In this document: in pieces, positions 8,903 through 18,234 of the stretch
Layout: every line of letters begins with the position of its first letter
Numbering within the stretch: the first letter of the stretch is position 1
Assembly (NCBI RefSeq): GCF_002954715.1
Contig: NZ_MSCP01000004.1
Span: 1-64,000 of the forward strand
Source of the DNA: Aliivibrio sifiae
GTDB taxonomy: Bacteria; Pseudomonadota; Gammaproteobacteria; Enterobacterales; Vibrionaceae
Reading direction: 5' to 3'
DNA: 64,000 nt
The notes under the pieces: model-generated
Database searches by the model: none
The model's input: the letters and a program-made list of their open reading frames with translations, nothing else
What the model was told of the DNA's origin: nothing
Position numbers and translations under genes: made by a program

Positions 8903-10234
8903 CTATGATAGGAAAATTGCTTTTTTCCATTGAATAGAGAAAGTGATCGCCAGACTAATTCCACGCATCGTCATAAAAGATAACATCGCTGCCCATAATG
9001 CATGATTGCCATAATCTTGCATTAACCACCATGTTAAAAAGAAAGTCAGCATCGCCACAAACATTGAATTTCGCATCTCAGAGCCTTTTGTTGCTCCTAC
9101 AAAAATACCATCCAATAAAAAGCACCACATAGATACTAATGGCATTGCTACTAGCCATGGTAAATAAATCATCGCTGTTTTTTGCACTTCTTCAATCGAA
9201 GAGATCATCGAAATTAATTGATACCCAAAGAAGCCAAATACCAAACTTAGTACAAGGCTTATCACTAAGCTCCAAAAAGTAGTGCCTATTAAAGAATCTG
9301 ATAATTGTGATTTACTCTTAGCTCCAATAGCTTTTCCTACCATGGCTTCCATAGCGTACGCAAAGCCATCCATTCCATACGAAATCATCATTAGAAAGCT
9401 CATCAACACGGCATTCGCAGCAACAATATCAACCCCTAACGATGCACCTTGGAAAGTCATAAAAGTAAAACAAGCTTGTAAGCATAATGATCGTAAGAAA
9501 ATATCTCTATTCAATTTAAATAAGCGCTTAAAGCCAGAGATAAGATCAGCAAATGGCATAATAAAGCGCGGTAAGTCCAATTTTTTACTTTGCTTAAGAG
9601 CGAAAAATAAACCAATAACAAACGCAGAATAATCCGCAATCACAGAAGCTAATGCTGCCCCTTCAACCTTCCAATTAAAACCGACAACAAAAAGTAAATC
9701 GAGAATGATATTAATGCTGTTAGTGATAATCACAAGCCACATAGGATAACGCGCATTTTGTGTTCCGAGTAACCAGCCCATGATAACTAAATTACTCAAA
9801 GCAGCTGGCGCACTCCATATGCGAATAGAGAAATACTGCTCTGCATATAACTTAACTTCTGGCGCAGCATTACTGAAAGAAAAAATAGCGTAAGAAAGAG
9901 GTTGATGAAAAAGAAGCAAAACAACTGAAAAACACAGAGCTAAAAAAATGCCCTGAGAAAAGGTCTGGCTCAGCATTGTTTTATTTTCAGCACCATACGC
10001 CTGAGCCGATAACCCAGTGGTTGCCATACGTAAAAACCCTAGCAGCCAAAACGTCACACTGATCATCGTCCCGCCTACGGCTACCCCCCCTAAATACCAC
10101 GCATGTTCTAAATGCCCAATAACAGCAGCATCAATCAACCCCAATAATGGTATTGTGATATTTGAAAGAACCATCGGAATAGCTAAAGCCAAAACTTGCC
10201 GATGCAAAGAGATATTTCTTAATGATTGCCACAT
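8903..10234 (-). CDS. dinF: MATE-family efflux transporter DinF
   Basis: The 443-aa inner-membrane protein has about twelve membrane helices and the DinF-type N-terminus (LALAIPMVLSNITIPLLGL, then AAVIGHLEHAWYLGG). MATE proteins export drugs or metabolites using Na+ or H+ gradients; the DinF branch is linked to oxidative and bile-salt tolerance in E. coli. In E. coli dinF directly follows lexA and is SOS-induced. Here a methyltransferase gene separates them, and a 105-base gap without an SOS box precedes dinF. The start ATG has a weak Shine-Dalgarno. Confidence 0.88.
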   Translation of the reverse strand: MWQSLRNISLHRQVLALAIPMVLSNITIPLLGLIDAAVIGHLEHAWYLGGVAVGGTMISVTFWLLGFLRMATTGLSAQAYGAENKTMLSQTFSQGIFLALCFSVVLLLFHQPLSYAIFSFSNAAPEVKLYAEQYFSIRIWSAPAALSNLVIMGWLLGTQNARYPMWLVIITNSINIILDLLFVVGFNWKVEGAALASVIADYSAFVIGLFFALKQSKKLDLPRFIMPFADLISGFKRLFKLNRDIFLRSLCLQACFTFMTFQGASLGVDIVAANAVLMSFLMMISYGMDGFAYAMEAMVGKAIGAKSKSQLSDSLIGTTFWSLVISLVLSLVFGFFGYQLISMISSIEEVQKTAMIYLPWLVAMPLVSMWCFLLDGIFVGATKGSEMRNSMFVAMLTFFLTWWLMQDYGNHALWAAMLSFMTMRGISLAITFSIQWKKAIFLS

Positions 10235-10339
10235 TGAAACATACCGATTGAAAAAAGTAACAACATTATTACTTACTTTCTTTCGATCCTAAACCTTTGC
10301 TTAACTGAATTTATTGCTTAGCTATACCGTATTACATAA

Positions 10340-11134
10340 TTACCAATTCATATGAATTAGCAATGGAGTAACACGATGTTTAAATAATGGAAATTTAACT
10401 AACCATCGCTGCCATACTTTCCATCTTCCACAATCATGCTCAATAGGTGATTTGACTGATAAACAGTCTATCCACGGTAACCAACCTGTAAAATGTTGTT
10501 TAGGTTGATGCAATCCGTGCTTATATTCAATGCAACCAAGCTTTTTGCCTATCATAGTATTACAACGATCACCCGCCACTACGAATAGTGCTTCAGCATG
10601 ATGAAAGCGGCGACCTAGTAATTGAATAAATTTAGCTAATTGTATTTCATTACACTCTAGTAAGGCATGCTCGCAAACAATCATTAAAGGTACTTCATTA
10701 GGAACAGGGAGGTTATCAACCCAACTGTCTTCCGTCGCAGAACCACAGCGTAAGTAATAACGCTCATTGGTATGAAACAGCTTTTGACGCCAAAGAAGGT
10801 TTTCATTGATATCTAATTCAAGCCAATGACATCGACCATTATCCAAACGATAAAATCGGGTATCCAATCCTGCGCCAACATTAACGACCCAACCCGAAGG
10901 ATGGCGTTTAAGGAATTGAGATACTTGCTGGTCACATTGGACAGTGAGAGTAGCGTGTAATAGTTGCTTTTGATCGATATCTCCAGAAAGACATTCAGAA
11001 GAAAGGTGGCAATGTCGACATGCAGCAGCAGCGATAGGATCATAAATTAACCCATTGTCGATCATACTTTCGCGACTTCTCAACCAAAGAGGTTGAAGTA
11101 AGCGAGAAGGAACTTTATGGCCGAGCTGTGTCAT
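10340..11134 (-). CDS. Class I SAM-dependent methyltransferase, LCMT/TcmP-like
   Basis: The 264-aa protein shows the leucine carboxyl methyltransferase fold: an N-terminal SRE-containing segment, the SAM motif VVNVGAGLDTRFYRL, then the acidic LELDINENLLWRQ strand and CEHALLE. Relatives methylate free carboxyl groups or polyketide oxygens; the substrate is not predictable. I use the ATG at 11134 because AGGAG is 6 bases upstream of it but touches the alternative ATG at 11140. A Fur-like operator precedes it, suggesting iron control. It interrupts the usual lexA-dinF pair. Confidence 0.8.
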   Translation of the reverse strand: MTQLGHKVPSRLLQPLWLRSRESMIDNGLIYDPIAAAACRHCHLSSECLSGDIDQKQLLHATLTVQCDQQVSQFLKRHPSGWVVNVGAGLDTRFYRLDNGRCHWLELDINENLLWRQKLFHTNERYYLRCGSATEDSWVDNLPVPNEVPLMIVCEHALLECNEIQLAKFIQLLGRRFHHAEALFVVAGDRCNTMIGKKLGCIEYKHGLHQPKQHFTGWLPWIDCLSVKSPIEHDCGRWKVWQRWLVKFPLFKHRVTPLLIHMNW

Positions 11135-11160
11135 TATCATCTCCTATGAAAGAAAGTAGA

Positions 11161-11226
11161 TGATAATAACTATCATTACCACTTGTAAAGCGCTATTTCA
11201 CCACAACAAGCGATAATGACAATTTA
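11161..11226 (-). promoter_or_regulatory. Fur-box-like operators upstream of the methyltransferase gene
   Basis: TGATAATAACTATCA at 11161-11175 is a 7-1-7 inverted repeat with one mismatch and matches the core of the Fur site (TGATAATnATTATCA). A second, weaker match, GATAATGACAATTTA, starts at 11212. On the minus strand a TTTACA-like -35 and a TATCAT-like -10 overlap the first site, so bound Fur would block transcription of the downstream methyltransferase. Sites were judged by eye. Confidence 0.6.
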
Positions 11227-11274
11227 ATAATAACTTCCTAAGAAATAACTCAGGCTATTCTCTTAGTTTTTAGA

Positions 11275-11895
11275 TCACATCCATGTCGTACTACGGATAA
11301 CACCGACAGCAAGACCTTCAATACTTAAACTTTGTGAGGTTAAATCTACTTCAATTGGTGAGAACTCTTCGTTCTCTGCATGAAGAAAAACCATAGAACC
11401 TTTTCGCTCTAAACGTTTAACAGTTACATCATCATCGACTCTAGCGACAACAACCTGCCCATCGCGAACATCTTGAGTCTTATGCACCGCGAGTAAATCA
11501 CCATCCATAATACCAATGTTCTTCATGCTCTCGCCGTTTACTCGTAACAAGAAATCAGCTTGTGGTTTAAACATACCAGGATCAACTTGGTAATGGCTCT
11601 CTACATGCTCTTGAGCAAGAATAGGCTCACCCGCAGCGACTTGACCAATCAAAGGTACGCCAAGCTCTTCATTTTCAGCTTCTTGTAAAAGAATACGGAT
11701 GCCTCGAGAGGCGCCAGGAATAATTTCGATAACTTGCTTACGAGCAAGGGCTTTTAAATGCTCTTCTGCCGCATTAGCTGAACGAAACCCCAACTCACGA
11801 GCAATCTCTGCACGTGTCGGTGGCATTCCAGTGTCATCAATTTTTGCTTTGATTAGCTCAAAGACTTCTTGCTGTCTTGCCGTTAGTGGCTTCAT
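11275..11895 (-). CDS. lexA: SOS repressor LexA
   Basis: The 206-aa repressor of the SOS regulon cleaves itself when RecA filaments form. The N-terminal winged helix-turn-helix (residues 1-70, [24 protein letters not shown]) is followed by the cleavage bond Ala88-Gly89 in QVAAGEP, nucleophile Ser123 in [10 protein letters not shown] and general base Lys160 in VTVKRLE. Two perfect LexA boxes lie 8 and 28 bases upstream of the start, so the gene represses itself. It diverges from plsB, as in E. coli. Confidence 0.97.
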   Translation of the reverse strand: MKPLTARQQEVFELIKAKIDDTGMPPTRAEIARELGFRSANAAEEHLKALARKQVIEIIPGASRGIRILLQEAENEELGVPLIGQVAAGEPILAQEHVESHYQVDPGMFKPQADFLLRVNGESMKNIGIMDGDLLAVHKTQDVRDGQVVVARVDDDVTVKRLERKGSMVFLHAENEEFSPIEVDLTSQSLSIEGLAVGVIRSTTWM

Positions 11896-11902
11896 AACTC
11901 AC

Positions 11903-11918
11903 CTGTTTGTTTATACAG
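11903..11918. promoter_or_regulatory. LexA (SOS) box 1
   Basis: CTGT-N8-ACAG, a perfect SOS-box match with an A/T-rich centre (TTGTTTAT), 8 bases upstream of the lexA start codon and overlapping its Shine-Dalgarno region. Confidence 0.9.
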
Positions 11919-11922
11919 TTAA

Positions 11923-11938
11923 CTGTGAGTATATACAG
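11923..11938. promoter_or_regulatory. LexA (SOS) box 2
   Basis: CTGT-GAGTATAT-ACAG, a second perfect SOS box 20 bases from the first. The pair on the same helix face mirrors the tandem operator of E. coli lexA. Confidence 0.9.
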
Positions 11939-12136
11939 CTGTGCTATGCTTTGAAAGACCTACTGATTAAAAATAAGACAAACTGAGCCTCTTTTCTGTC
12001 ATATTAGTCGTACTATTGGGGATTATGTGTTCATTTCTATTAAAAGGTTTGACCAGTTCTGCTATTCTTGCCAACAAATTGTAAGCATCTATATATAACC
12101 GACTGCTCGGTACATAACTAAGGCGTTATTGTCATT

Positions 12137-14560
12137 ATGTCTACAGGACAAACTATTTATCATTCTTTGCTAAAATTACCGCTATCGGTAATGGTGAAGA
12201 GTAGCTCGATTCCATCAAATCCAATTGAAGACCTTAAGATCGATCTTGAGCGACCAATCATTTATGCGCTGCCATTTCGCTCGCATGTTGATTTGCTGAC
12301 ACTACAAAAAAGCGCGTTAGAATTAGGATTACCGGACCCTCTTTCTCCACTTGAAATAGACGGGGTTGAATACCCGCGCTATGTATTCACCTCTATCGGA
12401 CCAAAAATGTTCGATACCGATGAAGACCTACCGCAAGAATCATTAGATCTATTTAAAATAGTTCTAAAGCATCACGAAGAAAATAAAGACGCTGATTTCC
12501 AACTGATCCCTACATCTATTTTATGGGGAAGAAAACCAGGTAAAGAAGGCACGAGTAAACCTCATTTAATGCCACTTAATGGACCGGAAAAATTCATCAC
12601 GCTAATTAAAGCCGGTCGTGATTCTACAGTGCGTATTAGCCCAGTCGTATCTTTACGTTACATGGCCGACAACCACGGTTCAGATGAGGCTATTGCTCAT
12701 AAACTGGCTCGTGTAGCGAAAATTCACTTTTCTCGTCAAAAGTTAGCAGCGTCAGGACCTAATCTTCCTAATCGCCAAGCACTCTTTAATCGCTTATTAA
12801 AATCTCAAGCGATAGAAAAAGTAATTTTAGAAGAAGCAAAAATACGCAATGTGGAAGTAGAAAAAGTTCGTAAAGAAGCCATGAGCATCATGGAAGAAAT
12901 CGCAACTAACTTCTCTTACTCATTAATTAAAAATGGTAATCGCCTACTTAAATGGTTATGGAACCGCTTATACCAAGGCTTAAACATCAATAACGCGGCG
13001 ACAGTGCGTAAATTAGCACAAGAAGGTCACGAGATTGTTTATGTTCCTTGTCATCGTAGCCACATGGATTACTTGTTACTTTCCTATGTGCTTTATCATG
13101 AAGGATTAGTTCCACCACATATTGCGGCCGGTATTAACTTAAACTTCTTCCCAGCAGGACCAATCTTCCGTCGTGGCGGTGCTTTCTTTATTCGTCGTAG
13201 CTTTAAAGGCAACCGTCTTTATTCAACGATTTTCCGTGAATATTTAGCAGAGCTTTTTGCTAAAGGTTATTCTGTGGAATATTTCAGTGAAGGTGGGCGT
13301 TCACGTACAGGTCGCTTATTAGAAGCAAAAACCGGTATGTTAGCAATGACAGTACAAGCAATGTTACGTGGCTTAAATCGCCCTGTAACTCTTGTGCCTG
13401 TATACATTGGCTATGAACACGTTATGGAAGTGACCACTTACGCTAAAGAACTGCAAGGTAAGCGCAAAGAAAAAGAGAATGCCGGGCAAGTATTACGTAC
13501 ACTTAGAAAACTACGCAACTTTGGCCAAGGCTATGTAAACTTTGGTGAGCCAATCTCTTTAAATCATTACTTAAATGAGCACGCACCAAACTGGTCTGAA
13601 TCAATTAATCCAATTGAACCACAGAAACCAGAATGGATGACACCAGTCGTTAATGGCATTGCGAATAAGATGATGACGCACATTAATGATGCTGCGGCGG
13701 CCAATGCATTAACCTTATGTGCAACCGCTTTACTCGCTGCTCGTCAACGTGCACTAAGTAAAGAAGACCTTACTGAACAATTAGACTGTTATTTACAGCT
13801 ACTTCGTAATATTCCTTATTCAAACACAGCAACAGTGCCATCAGAAAATGCAGAAGCACTCTTAAAACATGCTATTGCTTTAGATAAGTTCGTTATAGAG
13901 AAAGATACGTTAGGCGAAATAATCTCATTAGATAGAAACCAATCTATCCTGATGACCTATTACCGTAATAACATTATTCATCTATTTGCATTACCATCAT
14001 TAATTGCAAAATTAGTGGTGCAATCTCGTTCTATTTCTGTAGAGAATATTCAACGACAAATTCAACAAATCTATCCATTCTTAAAAGCAGAATTATTTTT
14101 GCATTATGGTCAAGATGAGTTAAGTGATGTTGTGAATCTACATATTGAAGAATTGGTTCGTCAAAAGTTGATAATGCAAGAAAATGGGCTGTTACAACTT
14201 AACTCGACTAATATTCGTAAGCTTCACCTATTAGCTCACACTATTTCAGAAACACTACAGCGCTACGCAATTGCTCTTACGCACCTGCAAGCGTCGCCTG
14301 AATTAGATAAAAGCGAATTAGAAGAGCAAAGCCAGATCATGGCTCAGCGTCTAAGTCGTTTACATGGGATCAATGCTCCAGAGTTCTTCGACAAAGGCGT
14401 TTTTGGTATCTTGTTTAACAGTTTAAAAACCGAAGGCTATCTAGATAGTGACGGAAACGCTGTACTTGAAAAAGTTGCACCATTCGCACACGACATATCG
14501 AAATTATTAAGTCCTGAGATTAAATTAACAATCCAAGCGGTTATGAATAAAGAAGACTAA
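12137..14560 (+). CDS. plsB: Glycerol-3-phosphate 1-O-acyltransferase
   Basis: The 807-aa inner-membrane enzyme makes lysophosphatidic acid from glycerol-3-phosphate and acyl-ACP or acyl-CoA, the first step of phospholipid synthesis. The catalytic HRSHMD motif has His306 and Asp311, the same numbering as in E. coli. The other acyltransferase blocks follow: [30 protein letters not shown] and VPVYIGYE. The length matches the family. A strong terminator follows, shared with ubiA. Confidence 0.96.
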   Translation: MSTGQTIYHSLLKLPLSVMVKSSSIPSNPIEDLKIDLERPIIYALPFRSHVDLLTLQKSALELGLPDPLSPLEIDGVEYPRYVFTSIGPKMFDTDEDLPQESLDLFKIVLKHHEENKDADFQLIPTSILWGRKPGKEGTSKPHLMPLNGPEKFITLIKAGRDSTVRISPVVSLRYMADNHGSDEAIAHKLARVAKIHFSRQKLAASGPNLPNRQALFNRLLKSQAIEKVILEEAKIRNVEVEKVRKEAMSIMEEIATNFSYSLIKNGNRLLKWLWNRLYQGLNINNAATVRKLAQEGHEIVYVPCHRSHMDYLLLSYVLYHEGLVPPHIAAGINLNFFPAGPIFRRGGAFFIRRSFKGNRLYSTIFREYLAELFAKGYSVEYFSEGGRSRTGRLLEAKTGMLAMTVQAMLRGLNRPVTLVPVYIGYEHVMEVTTYAKELQGKRKEKENAGQVLRTLRKLRNFGQGYVNFGEPISLNHYLNEHAPNWSESINPIEPQKPEWMTPVVNGIANKMMTHINDAAAANALTLCATALLAARQRALSKEDLTEQLDCYLQLLRNIPYSNTATVPSENAEALLKHAIALDKFVIEKDTLGEIISLDRNQSILMTYYRNNIIHLFALPSLIAKLVVQSRSISVENIQRQIQQIYPFLKAELFLHYGQDELSDVVNLHIEELVRQKLIMQENGLLQLNSTNIRKLHLLAHTISETLQRYAIALTHLQASPELDKSELEEQSQIMAQRLSRLHGINAPEFFDKGVFGILFNSLKTEGYLDSDGNAVLEKVAPFAHDISKLLSPEIKLTIQAVMNKED

Positions 14561-14580
14561 TACCAATAATTAGATACAAA

Positions 14581-14632
14581 AAAGCCAGTATGACATTTCT
14601 TATTGAAACGCTCATACTGGCTTTTCTTTTTA
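14581..14632. terminator. Bidirectional terminator plsB/ubiA
   Basis: A 14-base perfect stem AAAAGCCAGTATGA/TCATACTGGCTTTT (14581-14594 with 14613-14626) with an 18-base loop is followed by CTTTTT. It lies between convergent plsB and ubiA. Confidence 0.88.
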
Positions 14633-14647
14633 ATATACGAAGATAAG

Positions 14648-15505
14648 TTAAATCAGAACGCTTGCACTAATGGCAACAAACACTAAACCACCGACATAAT
14701 TATTATTTAAAAACGCTTTAAAACAAGCATCTCTTTCGCGACCTTTAATCAACCATTGTTGATAAACAAAAAAGCCAGCCGCCGCTAACACTCCCCAATA
14801 ATACACACTTGAAAGTGCTAACTCAGAGCCAAGAACAATCAATAACGTCAATACGCTTAATTGCAGTAGGCCTATGATGAGCTTATCGAAACGACCAAAT
14901 AATATCGCAGTTGATTTAATGCCAATCTTTAGGTCATCGTCTCTATCCACCATTGCATACTGAGTATCATAAGCAATGGTCCATAATGCGTTAATCACAA
15001 ACAGCAGCCACGCCTCTAGGGGCACTTGATTGGATTCTGCTGCGTACGCCATTGGAATCGCCCAACTAAATGCCAAGCCAAGAACAAACTGAGGTAAATA
15101 CGTCACTCGCTTCATAAAAGGATAGGCAACAGCAAGAACGATACCAATCCCAGAAAGCATAATCGTCAATGTGTTCATGGTTAACACCAATAAAAATGAA
15201 CACACCACTAAAACAGCAAAAAGCGTTAATGCTTCTTTTGATGAGATTAATCCAGAAGGCAATGGACGATTAGCGGTACGCTTTACATGACCATCCACTT
15301 TACGATCAGCAAAATCATTAATTACACACCCAGCAGAACGCATAAATAAAACGCCCAATACGAATACAATCAATACATGCCAATCAGGTAGCCCATCTGC
15401 AGCCAAAAACAATGCCCACAGCGTTGGCCATAAAAGCAATAAAGAACCGATAGGACGATTCATTCGAGTTAATTGCCAAAACGCTTGTGCTTTTGACGTG
15501 GTCAT
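14648..15505 (-). CDS. ubiA: 4-hydroxybenzoate octaprenyltransferase
   Basis: The 285-aa polytopic membrane enzyme attaches the octaprenyl tail to 4-hydroxybenzoate in ubiquinone synthesis. Both Asp-rich prenyl-diphosphate motifs are present: [15 protein letters not shown] and [17 protein letters not shown]. About eight membrane helices surround them. Its start overlaps the ubiC stop by one base, so the two are translationally coupled and share a promoter. Confidence 0.95.
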   Translation of the reverse strand: MTTSKAQAFWQLTRMNRPIGSLLLLWPTLWALFLAADGLPDWHVLIVFVLGVLFMRSAGCVINDFADRKVDGHVKRTANRPLPSGLISSKEALTLFAVLVVCSFLLVLTMNTLTIMLSGIGIVLAVAYPFMKRVTYLPQFVLGLAFSWAIPMAYAAESNQVPLEAWLLFVINALWTIAYDTQYAMVDRDDDLKIGIKSTAILFGRFDKLIIGLLQLSVLTLLIVLGSELALSSVYYWGVLAAAGFFVYQQWLIKGRERDACFKAFLNNNYVGGLVFVAISASVLI

Positions 15506-16044
15506 TATTCAATTTCCTTTGAGTAAATAGGTGCACTAGGTAAAAATAATTCCGCTACCAACATAGGTTTTTCATTCATCCATAAACGAGAACGTCGAGC
15601 AAATAGCATTCCTTTATCTGTTTCAATCTTTCCAACTTGCAGCTTATCTCTGTGTGCACTTTGAGCACTAAAAACAGTAATACCTAATGGTACGTGACCT
15701 TGACGAGTCAAATCGTGTGGTTGGTCTTGAAGTGATGACAATGGAATTAATGTTCTACCATATACCCACGACTCTAGATCTCCCTTTAAAATCACTTTTC
15801 GACGTAAACATACTTCATTACCAAGAAGATCTAACTCCACTTCGGTTAATGTGTCTGGGTTCACGTGTGTATTATCTAATACCGATACAGACAACAATTG
15901 GCAATGTTGCTCTAAACGGCGTGATAATGAATCTAATCCAAGCAGCCAGTATTGCTGCCATTCATTATGACACTCAAAGGTATCGGCATCTTGCCACCGT
16001 ACTTTTTTAAGCACAGAAGCACACCAAGAATTGATCTCTGACAT
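15505..16044 (-). CDS. ubiC: Chorismate lyase
   Basis: Converts chorismate to 4-hydroxybenzoate plus pyruvate, the committed step of ubiquinone synthesis, and feeds UbiA encoded next. The protein is 179 aa from the ATG at 16044 (MSEINSWC), slightly longer than the E. coli enzyme (165 aa). A GTG at 16065 would add seven residues but lacks a ribosome site, whereas TAGAGA precedes the ATG. Family features include [10 protein letters not shown] and the C-terminal [12 protein letters not shown] with the conserved Glu. Confidence 0.9.
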   Translation of the reverse strand: MSEINSWCASVLKKVRWQDADTFECHNEWQQYWLLGLDSLSRRLEQHCQLLSVSVLDNTHVNPDTLTEVELDLLGNEVCLRRKVILKGDLESWVYGRTLIPLSSLQDQPHDLTRQGHVPLGITVFSAQSAHRDKLQVGKIETDKGMLFARRSRLWMNEKPMLVAELFLPSAPIYSKEIE

Positions 16045-16165
16045 ATTCTCTATAACATCTCTCACATATATCGATTAAATTGAGAGATTACGGTTAATTT
16101 TTTCTCACAACGGCCGACTATTGTAACAAGTAATATAATAAATTGACTGACGAATGGATTAGAAA

Positions 16166-16576
16166 ATGACAAAGAAATCATTATTTGTAGGGTTGCTGCT
16201 AATTATTAGCCAACTTTTTTCTTCTACTGTTTTTGCAGAAGAAGACGCAGCTCCTCAAATGGGCTACTTTACTTTGGCACCAGACTTAACAACCAACTTT
16301 GTCACGAAAGGAAAAAAACTCGGCTATATTCAAGTTCGAGTAGATATTCTAGTGGCTGATAACCGTGAGTTACCAAATTTAGAACACCATAACCCACAGA
16401 TCAGAAATGCATTAGTTGAAGTTCTGGGTCAACAACCAGAACAACGCATTAAATCACTGGCTGGTCGAGAAGAGATCCGAAAAGAATGCCTAACAGCAAT
16501 CAATGAAGTTTTATTGACCGAAACAGGAAAAACCTTAGCGGTAGATTTACTTTTTACTAAGTATATTTATCAATAA
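16166..16576 (+). CDS. FliL-like periplasmic/secreted protein outside a flagellar locus
   Basis: The 136-aa protein has a cleavable-looking signal peptide (residues 1-24, ending VFA) and a FliL-type domain: YFTLAPDLTTNFV, GYIQVRVDILV, the LxxHNPQIRNALVEVL helix and a C-terminal VDLLFTKYIYQ. True FliL is an inner-membrane protein that supports the flagellar stator. Here no flagellar genes are near and the N-terminus looks secretory, so it may be a periplasmic relative. It diverges from ubiC and ends in its own terminator. Confidence 0.8.
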   Translation: MTKKSLFVGLLLIISQLFSSTVFAEEDAAPQMGYFTLAPDLTTNFVTKGKKLGYIQVRVDILVADNRELPNLEHHNPQIRNALVEVLGQQPEQRIKSLAGREEIRKECLTAINEVLLTETGKTLAVDLLFTKYIYQ

Positions 16577-16594
16577 AAACTAAAATCAGAAATA

Positions 16595-16630
16595 AAAAAT
16601 GAGCGATGTATTTCTACCTCGCTCATTTTT
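16595..16630. terminator. Bidirectional terminator after the FliL-like gene
   Basis: A stem of about 12 bases, AAAAATGAGCGA/CTCGCTCATTTTT, at 16595-16606 with 16619-16630, with flanking A and T tracts, lies between the convergent fliL-like gene and glpG. Confidence 0.85.
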
Positions 16631-16648
16631 ATATAAATAATACAGTGG

Positions 16649-17482
16649 CTATGCTTTTTTCAACTTACTGTCTACAAATGCAATTACACACCCCGTAATC
16701 AACCCTGCAAGATGCGCTGTATTCGCAATCGCCATAAATGGCTGAACATACCCTAATACTAACCACACCAGCATAAAGCCAACGATAGGTTTAGAGACTG
16801 AAATACCTTTCTCTGGCGCTAACCAACCAATAAACCAAGAGTACCCAAGTAAAGCATATACAACCCCAGATAAGCCGCCAAAATTAGCCCCTTCAATCCA
16901 GAACTGCCCTAAACCAGAAAACAAAGCAGAAAACAAAAATAACTGAACCAGTTTTGTTTTTCCTAGCCGCAATTCAATATCGCCACCAAGTTGCCACCAC
17001 CATAATAAATTAAAAATAATATGGGTTGCAGAGAAGTGAAGCAGTGCATGAGAGAACCAACGCCACACCTCAATACTTTGTCCTTGGTATGCGGGGAAAT
17101 GTAACGCTTGGAAAATCGAATTATTCCAACCTAATTGCTGTAGAGCGAAAATAACAATACAAGCAACCATGACCAACAAAGTAAAAGCACCTGCTTTGGC
17201 TTTAATCATCTTAAGCAAGTTTGGAGAACCATAAGTAAATTTAGCCGTTCGAGTATCTGCCATCTCCCACGATGCAGACTGGTATTTAGTGTCATTAGGG
17301 TTATTCAAAAAAGCTTGTAACTCAGACTCAACCTCTAATAAATACGCATCATCAGATACAACCCATAACGCAAACTGGCCCTCCCCTTCCGGCATCATAC
17401 GAATATCAATTTGGCGCGAAGCCATGTAATCAATAAACGCTTGCCCTGCTCTTGGATTCGATAATGCCATTAATCTCTGCAT
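16649..17482 (-). CDS. glpG: Rhomboid intramembrane serine protease GlpG
   Basis: The 277-aa inner-membrane protease has an N-terminal cytoplasmic domain (about residues 1-90) and six membrane helices. The Ser-His dyad is Ser205 in GGLSGVVYALLGY and His257 in NTAHLAG. The HxxxN oxyanion segment is seen in SATHIIFNLLWWW. It lies 6 bases downstream of glpE, so the pair forms an operon as in enteric bacteria, though the glpR regulator seen there is absent. Confidence 0.95.
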   Translation of the reverse strand: MQRLMALSNPRAGQAFIDYMASRQIDIRMMPEGEGQFALWVVSDDAYLLEVESELQAFLNNPNDTKYQSASWEMADTRTAKFTYGSPNLLKMIKAKAGAFTLLVMVACIVIFALQQLGWNNSIFQALHFPAYQGQSIEVWRWFSHALLHFSATHIIFNLLWWWQLGGDIELRLGKTKLVQLFLFSALFSGLGQFWIEGANFGGLSGVVYALLGYSWFIGWLAPEKGISVSKPIVGFMLVWLVLGYVQPFMAIANTAHLAGLITGCVIAFVDSKLKKA

Positions 17483-17488
17483 ATAATT

Positions 17489-17812
17489 TTATTTCTCCAC
17501 AGGTAGCCCTGCTTTATGCCAACCTTCAAATCCACCATCTACACTATACACCTCATCATAACCTTGATTAATGAGGTATTGCGCCGCACCTTGACTACTG
17601 TGACCGTGATAACACATCACTAATACTGGTTGTTCAAAATCAACCGTATTCATCAACTCAACAATAGTATCGTTAGTTAAATGAAAAGCACGATCTACAT
17701 GCCCACGATTGAATGATTGAGGATCCCTAATATCAACTATCACGGCGTTAAGATCGTGATTAATTAACTTTGCTTGTGCGCCTTCGACCGATATATGTTG
17801 AAACTGTTCCAT
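17489..17812 (-). CDS. glpE: Thiosulfate sulfurtransferase GlpE
   Basis: A 107-aa single-domain rhodanese that moves sulfane sulfur from thiosulfate to cyanide or thioredoxin in the cytoplasm. The active-site loop is MCYHGHSS with Cys67; the family [15 protein letters not shown] and [13 protein letters not shown] ends are present. The promoter region upstream, toward rpoH, holds the cluster of DnaA-box-like sites, so this is the gene most likely to be affected if DnaA binds there. Confidence 0.93.
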   Translation of the reverse strand: MEQFQHISVEGAQAKLINHDLNAVIVDIRDPQSFNRGHVDRAFHLTNDTIVELMNTVDFEQPVLVMCYHGHSSQGAAQYLINQGYDEVYSVDGGFEGWHKAGLPVEK

Positions 17813-17853
17813 TTTGAGCCTTTCTCTCTATTTTTTATTTATTGTACTCTCGA

Positions 17854-18137
17854 TTAACCACAAGAAAAACACAGAGTATGTAAGGGTTAAACAAAGTTAT
17901 TCACAGACTTATTATCCACATTATTTTTAGCGATAAATATTAATGGTTATTTCTTAACCACCTGTGGAAAAGCTTGTGGATTACGTTGATAAAGTGTTTT
18001 TGATAAACTTGATCCACTACATGTAGTAAAGATCCTTTTTAATGTGTGGATATAAATATTAGCTCCAAGCGTCCGTTTTCTCTAGTTTTTTCAAAAAAAT
18101 CGTAAGATCTAAACAGATAACTCCCTGCTTATACACA
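17854..18137. promoter_or_regulatory. Cluster of seven DnaA-box-like 9-mers between rpoH and glpE
   Basis: The 422-base gap 17813-18234 is A/T-rich and holds seven 9-mers matching TTATCCACA with at most one mismatch: 17854 (TTAACCACA), 17897 (TTATTCACA), 17912 (TTATCCACA, perfect), 17963, 17975 and 18045 (minus strand: TTTTCCACA, TAATCCACA, ATATCCACA) and 18129 (TTATACACA). Four fit TTWTNCACA exactly. Several GATC sites are interspersed. It also contains the glpE promoter. No origin genes are nearby, so a DnaA-titration or DnaA-regulated site is the inference; binding is unproven. Confidence 0.6.
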
Positions 18138-18182
18138 AGAAATAATATCCTTATATATAAAATTCGATCCCTTATTTAAGAC

Positions 18183-18216
18183 AAAAAAAAGGCTGACCTC
18201 TTTCGAGATCAGCCTT
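18183..18216 (-). terminator. rpoH terminator
   Basis: On the minus strand the stem AAGGCTGATCTC/GAGGTCAGCCTT, with one mismatch and a four-base loop, is followed by eight T residues, just after the rpoH stop codon. Confidence 0.9.
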
Positions 18217-18234
18217 CTATTGAATTCTATTTAA

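Noticed and set aside
8897-8915. GGCCTATnATAGG-like motif here and near 50911
   Set aside because: The first copy overlaps the dinF coding end and the two copies are short and unequal; chance is enough to explain them.
17813-18234. Chromosomal replication origin
   Set aside because: DnaA-box-like sites are present, but there is no adjacent gidA, mioC, dnaA or parAB and no clear unwinding region with ordered repeats.
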